In this document: positions 18,307-25,815 of the stretch, one piece after another
Numbering within the stretch: the stretch's first letter is position 1
Layout of the letters: each line of letters starts with the position of its first letter
DNA from: Achromobacter insolitus
GTDB lineage: Bacteria > Pseudomonadota > Gammaproteobacteria > Burkholderiales > Burkholderiaceae_B
Length of the DNA: 64,000 nucleotides
Assembly (NCBI RefSeq): GCF_002209555.1
Contig: NZ_NJIF01000001.1
Span: forward strand, 496,001 to 560,000
Direction: 5' to 3'
Made by a program: the position numbers and the translations under genes
Notes under the pieces: model-generated
Told to the model about the DNA's origin: nothing
The model's database searches: none
Seen by the model: the letters and a program-made list of their open reading frames with translations, nothing else

Positions 18307-18966
18307 ATGCATCGACACTCCAACCACGCGAGACTGAATTCATCCTCCGGCCAAGCAAATCGCGGTCTGCGCTTGCTGGCGTTGGTTGCTTGCGTGGCGG
18401 GTCTGGCAGGTTGTGCTGGTACAAATCAAAAGTCAACCGCCCATACGTCCGAGATAGATCCCTACGAAACGGAATGGGTAGCCACTACCGATGACCCCAT
18501 CGGCGTGCTGGTAAGCCAGAAATTCAAGCGCGACCGCCAGAAGACCCACTCGGGCGTCAGCAGCGACAACGCCCTGGTCAGCGAAGCCTTGAATCACCTG
18601 GGCATCCGCTACCGTTTCGGCGGCACTTCCCCCGACACCGGATTCGATTGCAGCGGCTTGGTCACCTACACGGCCGAACGCTCGCTGGGCCTGAAGCTGC
18701 CCCGCAACGCCGCCGAGATGGCCCAACTGGGCACCTCCGTCAACAAGAACGAACTGAAAGCCGGGGACCTGGTTTTCTTCAATACGCTGGGCCGCCGCTA
18801 CTCCCACGTGGGCATCTATCTTGGCGACGACCGCTTCGTACACTCGCCCAGCGCCGGTGGCGTGGTCCGTGTGGAAAACATGACCATGGCCTACTGGTCC
18901 AAGCGGTACAACGGCGCCCGCCGCCTGGACAACAGCCTGATGGCGTCCGCCCGCGCGTCCAACTGA
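18307..18966 (+). CDS. NlpC/P60 (C40) family cell-wall endopeptidase, lipoprotein
   Basis: 219-residue predicted lipoprotein. A hydrophobic segment ends in the lipobox LAGC (Cys36), and a C40 domain spans about residues 88-205 with catalytic Cys115 in DCSGLV, His167 in HVGIYLG and His179 in VHS. This is the Spr/MepS-type arrangement, an endopeptidase that opens peptidoglycan cross-links in the periplasm. The first 20 residues are long for a signal n-region; an internal start closer to the hydrophobic core is possible, but no better ATG is present. It is monocistronic, with a strong terminator 47 nt downstream. Confidence 0.9.
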   Translation: MHRHSNHARLNSSSGQANRGLRLLALVACVAGLAGCAGTNQKSTAHTSEIDPYETEWVATTDDPIGVLVSQKFKRDRQKTHSGVSSDNALVSEALNHLGIRYRFGGTSPDTGFDCSGLVTYTAERSLGLKLPRNAAEMAQLGTSVNKNELKAGDLVFFNTLGRRYSHVGIYLGDDRFVHSPSAGGVVRVENMTMAYWSKRYNGARRLDNSLMASARASN

Positions 18967-19013
18967 CTGATACGCTCCCAGGATAGCCGCCAGGCAGTCC
19001 TCCCAACAAGCAA

Positions 19014-19048
19014 AACGCCGCCGGACTTTCCAGTCCGGCGGCGTTTTT
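19014..19048 (+). terminator. Rho-independent terminator after the NlpC/P60 gene
   Basis: Perfect 14-bp stem AACGCCGCCGGACT (19014-19027) / AGTCCGGCGGCGTT (19032-19045), TTCC loop, followed by TTT. Four T's also follow on the minus strand, so it can serve the convergent DUF2325 gene as well. Confidence 0.92.
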
Positions 19049-19126
19049 CATATCTCTTCGCGGCCTTGGGGCCGCAGGCCGTTTCGGCCTCCCCAGTTTC
19101 TTGTTTGGCGGCGGCAGACCGCGTTA

Positions 19127-19450
19127 TCAGTGCACCGAGCCCGCTCGCGGGCACAGGCCGCATTGCTGCAGGGCCTGCTGCATGCTGCATACCGAACGCC
19201 GACAAGCAACGACCCGGATGCCGCCGCGCTGCGCGGCGTTACGGAAGGTCTTCATGACGTTGTGTCCCAGGAAGTCGGTCAGCAGGATGACCAACTGGGT
19301 GCCCGAGGGCAGCTGCAACGTTTTCTTCTGGTGCGAGGGATCACGCCCGCTGATGTGGTGCGTGATCGAGATATTGTGTCCTTTGAGCAGATCCGGAATG
19401 TTGCCGAGGCGGTCGGCGCCCACTACCACTGCACTTAATCCTGCCGTCAT
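19127..19450 (-). CDS. DUF2325 family protein, probably iron-regulated
   Basis: 107-residue protein that is essentially one DUF2325 domain: AVVVGADRLGNIPDLL near the start, ITHHISGRD, and the LVILLTDFLGHNVMK stretch. Its molecular function is not established. The ATG at 19450 is preferred (GAGG 6 nt upstream); a GTG four codons earlier is possible. The C-terminus carries several Cys (RRSVCSMQQALQQCGLC) that could bind metal. A Fur-box-like sequence lies 31-49 nt upstream over the promoter, which suggests iron repression. Confidence 0.85.
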   Translation of the reverse strand: MTAGLSAVVVGADRLGNIPDLLKGHNISITHHISGRDPSHQKKTLQLPSGTQLVILLTDFLGHNVMKTFRNAAQRGGIRVVACRRSVCSMQQALQQCGLCPRAGSVH

Positions 19451-19480
19451 GATGAACCTCACTGGGTCGTTGAGACTGGA

Positions 19481-19512
19481 TGTAATGATAATGATTCCTA
19501 TTTTTTAGTCAA
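19481..19512 (-). promoter_or_regulatory. Promoter of DUF2325 gene with overlapping Fur-box-like site
   Basis: Minus-strand -35 TTGACT (19512-19507), 16-nt spacer, -10 TATCAT (19490-19485). The segment 19481-19499 matches the 19-bp Fur consensus at 13 positions, ten of them contiguous (TAATGATAAT), and overlaps the -10. Flanking DNA is strongly AT-rich. Confidence 0.7.
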
Positions 19513-19589
19513 CTCAAATGAGATCAGTTCTTATTTAATTATTTTTATGAGCATAGGAAAGGGGATAGCGCGAGCCGCCCTGCGCCCGC

Positions 19590-19623
19590 AAAAAAAGGCG
19601 CGGCCCCACCTGGCGCCGCGCCT
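19590..19623 (-). terminator. Rho-independent terminator of cysB
   Basis: 8-bp stem AGGCGCGG (19596-19603) / CCGCGCCT (19616-19623), followed on the minus strand by seven T's. It lies 23 nt past the cysB-like stop. Confidence 0.88.
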
Positions 19624-19645
19624 CTGGTACCGAGGAGAGCCGTGC

Positions 19646-20590
19646 CTACTTGGGGGTGCCCTGCACCGCCTCCGTCACTACCGCGCGCGTCAGCGACGGC
19701 GCCAGCATTTCCAGGAAGGTATAGACGTAGTCACGCAGGAACACCCCTGCCTTCACACCCACGCGGGTGGTGTGCGTGCCGAAGAGATGGCCTACCGGCA
19801 GCCCCACCAGATTGCCGTCGCGGCGCGGATCGTAGGCCACGCCCGCGATGATCCCGATGCCCAGGCCTACGTCGACGTAGGTCTTGATGACATCGGCATC
19901 AATGGCTTCCAGCACGATGTCCGGATGGATGCCCTGATTGGCGAAGATCTCGTCGATCGTGCTGCGGCCGGTAAAGGCGCGGTCGTAGGTCACGATGGGA
20001 TACTCGGCCAGCTGGGCCAAGGACAGGCGCTTGGCGGCGCTGGAGGTCAGTTCAGCCAGGGGATGGTCCGGGCGCACTACCACCGTGTGTTCCCAGGCGT
20101 AGACCGGCAAGGTCGCCAGGCCTGGCGTCAAAGCCAGCGATTCCGTCGCCAGGGCCAGGTCGGCCTGCTCGTGCAGCACCATTTCCGCAAGCTGCGCAGG
20201 GCTGCCTTCGGCCAGCGACAGGTGCACCTTCGGGAATTGCTTGCGGAATGCCGGAATGACGCGAGGCAATAAATAGCGCGCCTGGGTGTGGGTGCAGGCA
20301 ATAACCAGGCCGCCCTCGTCGCGGCGCGCGAACTCGTCGCTGACCTTCTTCAGGTTGTCCACTTCGCGCATGATGCGGTCAATGACCTGGGACACCGCCA
20401 GGCCGGGCTTGGTCAGCCCCTTGATGCGCTTGCCGTGCCGTTCGAAGATCTTGATGCCGAGCTCGTCCTCGAACTCGATGATCGCCTTGGAGACCCCGGG
20501 CTGCGAGGTGTAGAGCATCCGGGCGGCTTCGGTCAGGTTGAAGTCGCGCCGGATGGTTTCACGCACAAAACGAAATTGCTGCAGGTTCAT
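19646..20590 (-). CDS. cysB: LysR-family regulator CysB
   Basis: 314 residues with the CysB-type N-terminus: MNLQQFRFVRE followed by the helix-turn-helix FNLTEAARMLYTSQPGVSKAI (about 17-37) and FERHGKRIKGLTKPG. The effector domain contains the CTHTQARYLLP stretch typical of CysB/Cbl sulfate-starvation regulators that sense N- or O-acetylserine. Whether it is CysB proper or a Cbl-type paralogue cannot be fixed from sequence alone. A TATAAT hexamer at 20621-20616 on the minus strand is a plausible -10. No sulfate-assimilation genes are in the window. Confidence 0.9.
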   Translation of the reverse strand: MNLQQFRFVRETIRRDFNLTEAARMLYTSQPGVSKAIIEFEDELGIKIFERHGKRIKGLTKPGLAVSQVIDRIMREVDNLKKVSDEFARRDEGGLVIACTHTQARYLLPRVIPAFRKQFPKVHLSLAEGSPAQLAEMVLHEQADLALATESLALTPGLATLPVYAWEHTVVVRPDHPLAELTSSAAKRLSLAQLAEYPIVTYDRAFTGRSTIDEIFANQGIHPDIVLEAIDADVIKTYVDVGLGIGIIAGVAYDPRRDGNLVGLPVGHLFGTHTTRVGVKAGVFLRDYVYTFLEMLAPSLTRAVVTEAVQGTPK

Positions 20591-20629
20591 GAATTGGCCC
20601 CTGATAGACGGGCCAATTATAAGTAATAA

Positions 20630-20679
20630 GGACGCCTTACTATATAACTTATTTATATAAGCTTACACGCAAGGCGTCC
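20630..20679 (-). terminator. AT-rich hairpin downstream of mmsA (terminator-like)
   Basis: 9-bp arms GGACGCCTT (20630-20638) / AAGGCGTCC (20671-20679) enclose a 32-nt AT-rich loop that itself contains TATATAA/TTTATATA. On the minus strand it is followed by an imperfect T-rich stretch. It may end mmsA transcription just before the cysB promoter. Confidence 0.5.
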
Positions 20680-20684
20680 CCAGT

Positions 20685-22178
20685 TCAGCGCATCGAGATC
20701 GTGGTGTTCACGCTCTTGGCATGCGCCGACCAGCGCGCGGTGACGGTCTTGGTCTGCGTCCAGAACTGCACTGCCTGCTTGCCATTGGGGCCCAGGTCGC
20801 CCAGCTTGGAACCACGGGAACCCGTGAAGCTGAACCAGGCCACCGGCACGGGGATCGGCACGTTGATGCCAACCTGACCGACGTCGATGTTGTTCTGGAA
20901 ATAGCGCGCCGCGCCGCCATCCTGGGTGAACAGCGCCACCCCGTTGCCATTGGGGTTGCGGTTGATGAACGCCACGGCGTCCTCCAGCGTTTCCACGCCC
21001 ACCACGCACAGGACCGGCCCGAAGATTTCCTCCGTGTAGATAGTCATGTTTTCGGTGACGCCGTCGAAAATCGTCGGACCCACGAAGTTGCCCTGCTCGA
21101 AGCCGGCAACCTTCAGGCTGCGACCGTCCAGCAGCAGCTTGGCGCCTTCGTCCACCCCTTTCTGGATCAGGCTTTCCACGCGCTTCTTGGCGTTGGGCGA
21201 AACCAGGGGACCGAGATCCGCTTCGCGGTCCATCCCCGAATTGACCTTGAGCTTCTTGGCGCGCTCGACGAAGTCGGGCAGCCAGTTGCGGGCCTCGCCC
21301 ACCAGCACGGCCACGGACGAGGCCATGCAACGCTGGCCGGCCGCGCCGAAGGCGGCGCCCACCAGCTGGTTCAGCGCGACCTCGGGATCGGCATCAGGCA
21401 GGATCACGCAGTGGTTCTTGGCGCCCATCATGGACTGGCAGCGCTTGCCCGCGGCAGACGCGCGGTTGTAGATCTCGGTGCCCACGCGGGTCGAGCCAAT
21501 GAACGACACCGCCTTGATGTCAGGGTGTTCGCACAGACCATTGGCCGTATCCGGACCACCGTGCACCACGTTCAGCACGCCCGGCGGCAAGCCGGCTTCC
21601 AGCGCCAATTGCGCCAGGAACAGCGAAGACGTCGGATCCTGTTCCGAAGGCTTGAGCACGAAGGTATTGCCGCAGGCCACGGCGATCGGGAACATGAAGC
21701 AAGGCAGCATGACCGGGAAGTTGAACGCGGTAATCCCCGCGCACACGCCCAGCGGCTGAATCAGCGTATAGACGTCGATGCCGGACGCGGCGTTCTCGGC
21801 ATACTCGCCCAACTGCAGGTTGGCGATGGAGCATGCGTGCTCCACCACTTCCAGGCCGCGGCCGACTTCACCTTCGGCGTCCGGCAGCGTCTTGCCGTGC
21901 TCGCGGGTGATCATTTCGGCCAGCTTACCGGTATTGGCGCGCAGCAGCTCCTGAAACTTCAGCATGACGCGCATGCGGGCGCCCTGCCCGCTGTTGCGCC
22001 AGGTCTTGAAAGCCTCCTTGGCGTTGGAGACGGCCAGATCCAGTTCTTCGCGCGTGGCGAAAGGCACCTTGGCTACGACCTCCTGGGTGGCGGGATTGAT
22101 CACGTCCCGCCATTCGGTGGTTTTGGACTGCACGAGCTTGCCGCCGATCAATAGCGGAACGCGGGGGACTTCACTCAT
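20685..22178 (-). CDS. mmsA: CoA-acylating methylmalonate-semialdehyde dehydrogenase
   Basis: 497-residue aldehyde dehydrogenase. The MmsA signatures are [25 protein letters not shown] (142-166) and the catalytic GQRCMAS with Cys284. It oxidises (methyl)malonate semialdehyde with CoA to propionyl- or acetyl-CoA in valine, inositol or beta-alanine breakdown. It follows a LivK-like binding-protein gene by 62 nt on the same strand and is separated from cysB by an AT-rich hairpin. No mmsB is present. A LysR gene divergent from the binding-protein gene is the likely regulator. Confidence 0.94.
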   Translation of the reverse strand: MSEVPRVPLLIGGKLVQSKTTEWRDVINPATQEVVAKVPFATREELDLAVSNAKEAFKTWRNSGQGARMRVMLKFQELLRANTGKLAEMITREHGKTLPDAEGEVGRGLEVVEHACSIANLQLGEYAENAASGIDVYTLIQPLGVCAGITAFNFPVMLPCFMFPIAVACGNTFVLKPSEQDPTSSLFLAQLALEAGLPPGVLNVVHGGPDTANGLCEHPDIKAVSFIGSTRVGTEIYNRASAAGKRCQSMMGAKNHCVILPDADPEVALNQLVGAAFGAAGQRCMASSVAVLVGEARNWLPDFVERAKKLKVNSGMDREADLGPLVSPNAKKRVESLIQKGVDEGAKLLLDGRSLKVAGFEQGNFVGPTIFDGVTENMTIYTEEIFGPVLCVVGVETLEDAVAFINRNPNGNGVALFTQDGGAARYFQNNIDVGQVGINVPIPVPVAWFSFTGSRGSKLGDLGPNGKQAVQFWTQTKTVTARWSAHAKSVNTTISMR

Positions 22179-22240
22179 TTGATGCTCCTCACACTGCGTA
22201 GTCGATGCGGATGGAATCCGCGTTCATGAATCTTCAGGAC

Positions 22241-23458
22241 CTACTGCTTCACCAGCGGGCAGGTCGAATCTGACAGGGGCTGGAAGGCCTCGGCGGCCGG
22301 AATGGTGGCCACCAGCTTGGAATAGTCCCAGCCGCCCTTGGACTCGGACGGTTTTTTCACTTCATACAGGTACATGTCGTGTATCACGCGACCATCGGGA
22401 CGGATGGAGGCGTTGCGCATGATCGGATCCTCGATCGGCAAGGCGCGCATCTTGTCGGCCACTACCTTGCCATCGGTGCTGCCCGAAGCAGCGACCGAGC
22501 GCAGGTAATGCCGCACGCTGGAATACACGCCGGCCTGCGTCATGGTGGGCTTCAAGCCGCGGAAGGCCTTTTCGAAGCGCGAAGACCACTGGCGCGTTGC
22601 GTCGTCGTAATCCCAGTAGAAGCCGTCCACATACGACAGGCCCTGGGCGCTTTCCAGGCCCAGCGCGCGCAGATCCGACAGGAAGATCAGCAGCGACACC
22701 AGGCGCTGGCCGCCAGCCACGATGCCGAATTCACGCGCTTGCTTGACCGCATTGACCGTGTCCTGGCCGCCATTGGCCAGCGCGACGACCTGGGCCTTGG
22801 ATGCCTGCGCTTGCAGCAGATAGGATGCGAAATCCGGCGCGTTCAGGGGATGGCGCACGCTGCCCGCCACGGTGCCGCCCAGCGCCTGCACGGCCTTGGC
22901 CGTGTCGGCCTCCAGCGAATGGCCGAAGGCATAGTCCACGGTAATGAAATACCAGGATTTGCCGCCCGCCTTCACCGTGGCCTTCGCACCGCCCGCGGAT
23001 TGCGAGTAGGTGTCGAACATCCAGTGAAAGCCCACGGGCGAGCATTCCTTGTTGGTCAACGCCGTCGTGGCTGGACCCGAGAACATCACGACCTTGTTCT
23101 TTTCGCGCGCGATGCCCTGCACCGCCAGCGCCACCGCGGAGTTGGTCAGGTCGGCAATGGCGGTGACGCCATCGCGATCGAACCATTCACGCGCCTTGGC
23201 CGCGCCCACGTCGGCCTTGTTCTGGTTGTCCGCGGACACCAGTTCGATCTTCATGCCCTTGCATTCCGCGGCCAGGCAATCGTCGATCGCCAACTGCGCC
23301 GCCGCTACCGAACCCGGTCCTCCCATGCCGGCGTAGGTGCCAGACATGTCCGTCAGAATGCCGATCTTCACTGGCGGCTTGTCCGCCGCCTGAGCCTGGC
23401 CGACCAATGCGGCGCCCAGACACAAGCCTACGGCCAGCCCGCGTGCGTGCAATTTCAT
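22241..23458 (-). CDS. Branched-chain amino acid-type ABC substrate-binding protein
   Basis: 405-residue periplasmic-binding protein (Peripla_BP_6). The signal peptide MKLHARGLAVGLCLGAALVGQAQA is followed by VKIGILTDMSGTYAGMGGPGS, the start of the LivK-like fold. The ATG is supported by AGGAG 9-12 nt upstream. No matching permease or ATPase genes are adjacent, so it must work with an importer encoded elsewhere. It is probably co-transcribed with mmsA, suggesting its ligand feeds a semialdehyde pathway (inference). Confidence 0.9.
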   Translation of the reverse strand: MKLHARGLAVGLCLGAALVGQAQAADKPPVKIGILTDMSGTYAGMGGPGSVAAAQLAIDDCLAAECKGMKIELVSADNQNKADVGAAKAREWFDRDGVTAIADLTNSAVALAVQGIAREKNKVVMFSGPATTALTNKECSPVGFHWMFDTYSQSAGGAKATVKAGGKSWYFITVDYAFGHSLEADTAKAVQALGGTVAGSVRHPLNAPDFASYLLQAQASKAQVVALANGGQDTVNAVKQAREFGIVAGGQRLVSLLIFLSDLRALGLESAQGLSYVDGFYWDYDDATRQWSSRFEKAFRGLKPTMTQAGVYSSVRHYLRSVAASGSTDGKVVADKMRALPIEDPIMRNASIRPDGRVIHDMYLYEVKKPSESKGGWDYSKLVATIPAAEAFQPLSDSTCPLVKQ

Positions 23459-23595
23459 GGATTTGTCTCCTGAGTTTTTATGCGTTGTGGCGCCGTCTTC
23501 GCGGCCTGCGGTTCCAGGGTTTCGGCCCCGGAGAGCCCGTCTACAGGCCCTGAGCCCGCCGACCCAGTGTAGATGTGTGAAAATTAACAAGCAAC

Positions 23596-23638
23596 ACTAG
23601 AAATGCACATTCCTTGTGCATTCATGCACAACTAGAAT
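23596..23638. promoter_or_regulatory. Putative LysR operator between LivK-like and LysR genes
   Basis: Three alternating half-sites: ATGCACA (23603-23609), TGTGCAT (23615-23621) and ATGCACA (23624-23630), giving inverted repeats with 5-nt and 2-nt spacers. The block is bounded by direct copies of ACTAGAA (23596-23602, 23632-23638). It lies 45-87 nt before the LysR start and 137 nt before the LivK-like start. Confidence 0.6.
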
Positions 23639-23682
23639 TTGCCCGGCGGCGCGGAGCGCGGCCGGGCCTGGAGAGCCGGAAA

Positions 23683-24603
23683 GTGCTTGATTGGGACAGC
23701 CTGCGATATTTCCTGGAAGTAGCTCGCACCCAGCGGGCCAGCGCCGCGGCGCGCAAGCTGGGCGTCGAGCACACGACAGTATCGCGGCGTATCCGCGCGC
23801 TGGAGACCGAACTGGACACGCTGCTGTTCGAGAAATCACGCAGCGCCGGCTTCGTGCTGACCGAAGACGGCCAGCGCCTGTTCGTCCATGCGGAACAGAT
23901 GGAAAGCACCGTGCACTCCGCCCGAGAGAACCTGTCGGGTATCGGCCAGGCGCTGTCGGGCCATCTGCGCATCGGGGCCACCGAGGGCTTCGGCAGCTAC
24001 GTGCTGACGCCATTGGCGGCGGATTTCCAGCGGCGCTACCCGCACATCACCCTGGACATCCTGCCGGTGCCGCGCTTCGTCAGCCTGTCCAAGCGCGAGG
24101 CCGACCTGGCCATCACCATCGAGCGCCCCCAGCGCGGCCCCTACGTATGCAGCAAGCTGTGCGACTACACGCTGCGCCTGTACGGCACGCCCGGCTACCT
24201 GGCCAGCCATCCCCCGATCAGGGAACGCGCGGACCTGGCCGACCACACCTTCATCGGCTATGTGGACGAGCTGCTGTTCAGCGAGCGCCTGCGCTATCTG
24301 GAAGACCTGCTGCCCGCCAGCAAAGTGGTTTTGCGCAGCACCAGCGTGGTTGCGCAGTACCACGCCGCGCTGCAGGGCCAGTCGCTGGCGATCCTGCCGT
24401 GCTTCATTGCCGCACAGGATCCGCGGCTGACGCCGGTGCTGGAAAACGACGTCGAAATCACGCGCTCGTTCTGGATGTACTGCCACGAAGACCTGCGCAA
24501 GCTCAAGCGCGTGACCGCCTTGTGGGAATTCATCCGCAAATCGGTGCTGAAGAACGCCGACCTGCTGGCCGGCAAAGGCGGCACAATGAAGTACCTGCCC
24601 TGA
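23683..24603 (+). CDS. LysR-family transcriptional regulator
   Basis: 306 residues. HTH at about 1-60 (SLRYFLEVARTQRASAAARKLGVEHTTVSRRI), then a LysR substrate-binding domain with SGHLRIGATEGFGSYVL. The GTG at 23683 (VLDWDSLRYF) is chosen because it fits the family N-terminus and has GGAG about 9 nt upstream; the frame extends upstream through the operator-like repeats. It is divergent from the LivK-like/mmsA unit, the usual layout for a regulator and its target. Confidence 0.88.
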   Translation: MLDWDSLRYFLEVARTQRASAAARKLGVEHTTVSRRIRALETELDTLLFEKSRSAGFVLTEDGQRLFVHAEQMESTVHSARENLSGIGQALSGHLRIGATEGFGSYVLTPLAADFQRRYPHITLDILPVPRFVSLSKREADLAITIERPQRGPYVCSKLCDYTLRLYGTPGYLASHPPIRERADLADHTFIGYVDELLFSERLRYLEDLLPASKVVLRSTSVVAQYHAALQGQSLAILPCFIAAQDPRLTPVLENDVEITRSFWMYCHEDLRKLKRVTALWEFIRKSVLKNADLLAGKGGTMKYLP

Positions 24604-24610
24604 AAACACA

Positions 24611-24632
24611 GCGGCCCGCTCAGGCGGGCCGC
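24611..24632. terminator. Hairpin between convergent LysR and lptF genes
   Basis: 9-bp perfect stem GCGGCCCGC (24611-24619) / GCGGGCCGC (24624-24632) with a TCAG loop. On the minus strand it is followed by TGTGTTTT, so it best fits termination of lptF. Confidence 0.7.
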
Positions 24633-24654
24633 AATGCGCCGGTTCGAACAGGCA

Positions 24655-25758
24655 TCAAGCGCTGTTCTTGGGCGCCTTGACGCGCAAACGCCGCATCAGC
24701 AGGAATACCGTCAGCATCGCCACCGCAGCGTGGATCGCCCAGACGCCTATGCCGAAGCTGAGCTTGCCGTTGGAAATCCAGGCACGCGACAGGTTGATCA
24801 AGTTCATGTACAGCAAGCCCACCAGGCCGGCGATGAGCAGGTCGCCCGACCGTCCCAGACGCGGATTGACCGCACCCAGGGGAATCGCCAGCAGCGCCAG
24901 GTTCAGCGCGGCCAGCGGCAAAGAGATCCGCCACATCACTTGCGACCAGCTGCTGTCCGTGTTGTCAGCGATCAGCTGCGGCGTGGTGCGGGCCTTGGCG
25001 GAGCGTTCCGCATTGGCGCGCGCTTCGGCCACAGGGTCGCCACCCGACTTGCTTTCCAGGCGCAGGCCGTACTTGTCGAAATGCACCAGGCGGATCTCGG
25101 GCGTGCCCGGCTTCAGGTCATAGCGGTGGCCTTCGCCCAACACCAGGAAGCGGTCGCCGTTGGGAAGCGTTTCGCTGTGCGCCTTGCTGGCGGTCAGCAC
25201 GCTGAGCCATTCAGGACCGTTTTCGCGCGCGAACACGTTGCCCAGTTCGTCGCTGGGTTCGAGGGGATCTTCGGCGAAGAATACGCGGTTGCCGCCCGAC
25301 GATTCCGCGAACTGGCCGGCCGTGACCTTGGACAGGTCCGAACGCTGCTCGAAACGTTCATGGTATTCGCCGATCTGGCGGTATGCCCATGGGGCCGCCA
25401 CCAGCGTCAACCCCGCCACCGCCAGCGCCACCGGGATAGCGACGCGCAGCACGGGCCTGAGCCAATCGGCCAGCGACAGGCCGCTGGCGAACCACACCAC
25501 CATTTCGGATTCACGGTAGTTGCGCGTGACGGTGGTGAGAACCGCGATGAAGACAGACACCGCGAGGATGGTCGGCAATGCCGTGATGGTCGACAACGCG
25601 GCCAGCACCAGCACAACGTCGGCTCCGATGTTGCCGCCCGCCGCTTCACCGAGCAGGCGCACGAGCAACACGCTGAGCCACACGATGAGCAACGTGGAAA
25701 AGACAACGCCAGCGTGACTGGTGATCTCGCTGACGACAGAGCGTTTAAATAGAGACAT
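24655..25758 (-). CDS. lptF: LPS export ABC transporter permease LptF
   Basis: 367-residue YjgP/YjgQ-family protein. Three N-terminal helices, a periplasmic beta-jellyroll region (about 130-260) and three C-terminal helices are visible, with LFKRSVVSEITSHAGVVFSTLLIVW at the start. With LptG and LptB it extracts lipopolysaccharide from the inner membrane for transport to the surface. It is divergent from pepA by 57 nt, as in many proteobacteria, but no lptG follows; instead a convergent LysR gene ends 51 nt away, so lptG must be elsewhere. Confidence 0.94.
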   Translation of the reverse strand: MSLFKRSVVSEITSHAGVVFSTLLIVWLSVLLVRLLGEAAGGNIGADVVLVLAALSTITALPTILAVSVFIAVLTTVTRNYRESEMVVWFASGLSLADWLRPVLRVAIPVALAVAGLTLVAAPWAYRQIGEYHERFEQRSDLSKVTAGQFAESSGGNRVFFAEDPLEPSDELGNVFARENGPEWLSVLTASKAHSETLPNGDRFLVLGEGHRYDLKPGTPEIRLVHFDKYGLRLESKSGGDPVAEARANAERSAKARTTPQLIADNTDSSWSQVMWRISLPLAALNLALLAIPLGAVNPRLGRSGDLLIAGLVGLLYMNLINLSRAWISNGKLSFGIGVWAIHAAVAMLTVFLLMRRLRVKAPKNSA

Positions 25759-25815
25759 GGGAGAATATGCGGGATAATCGACCGCATTCTACACAGACGC
25801 ACACGGGAAACCCTC

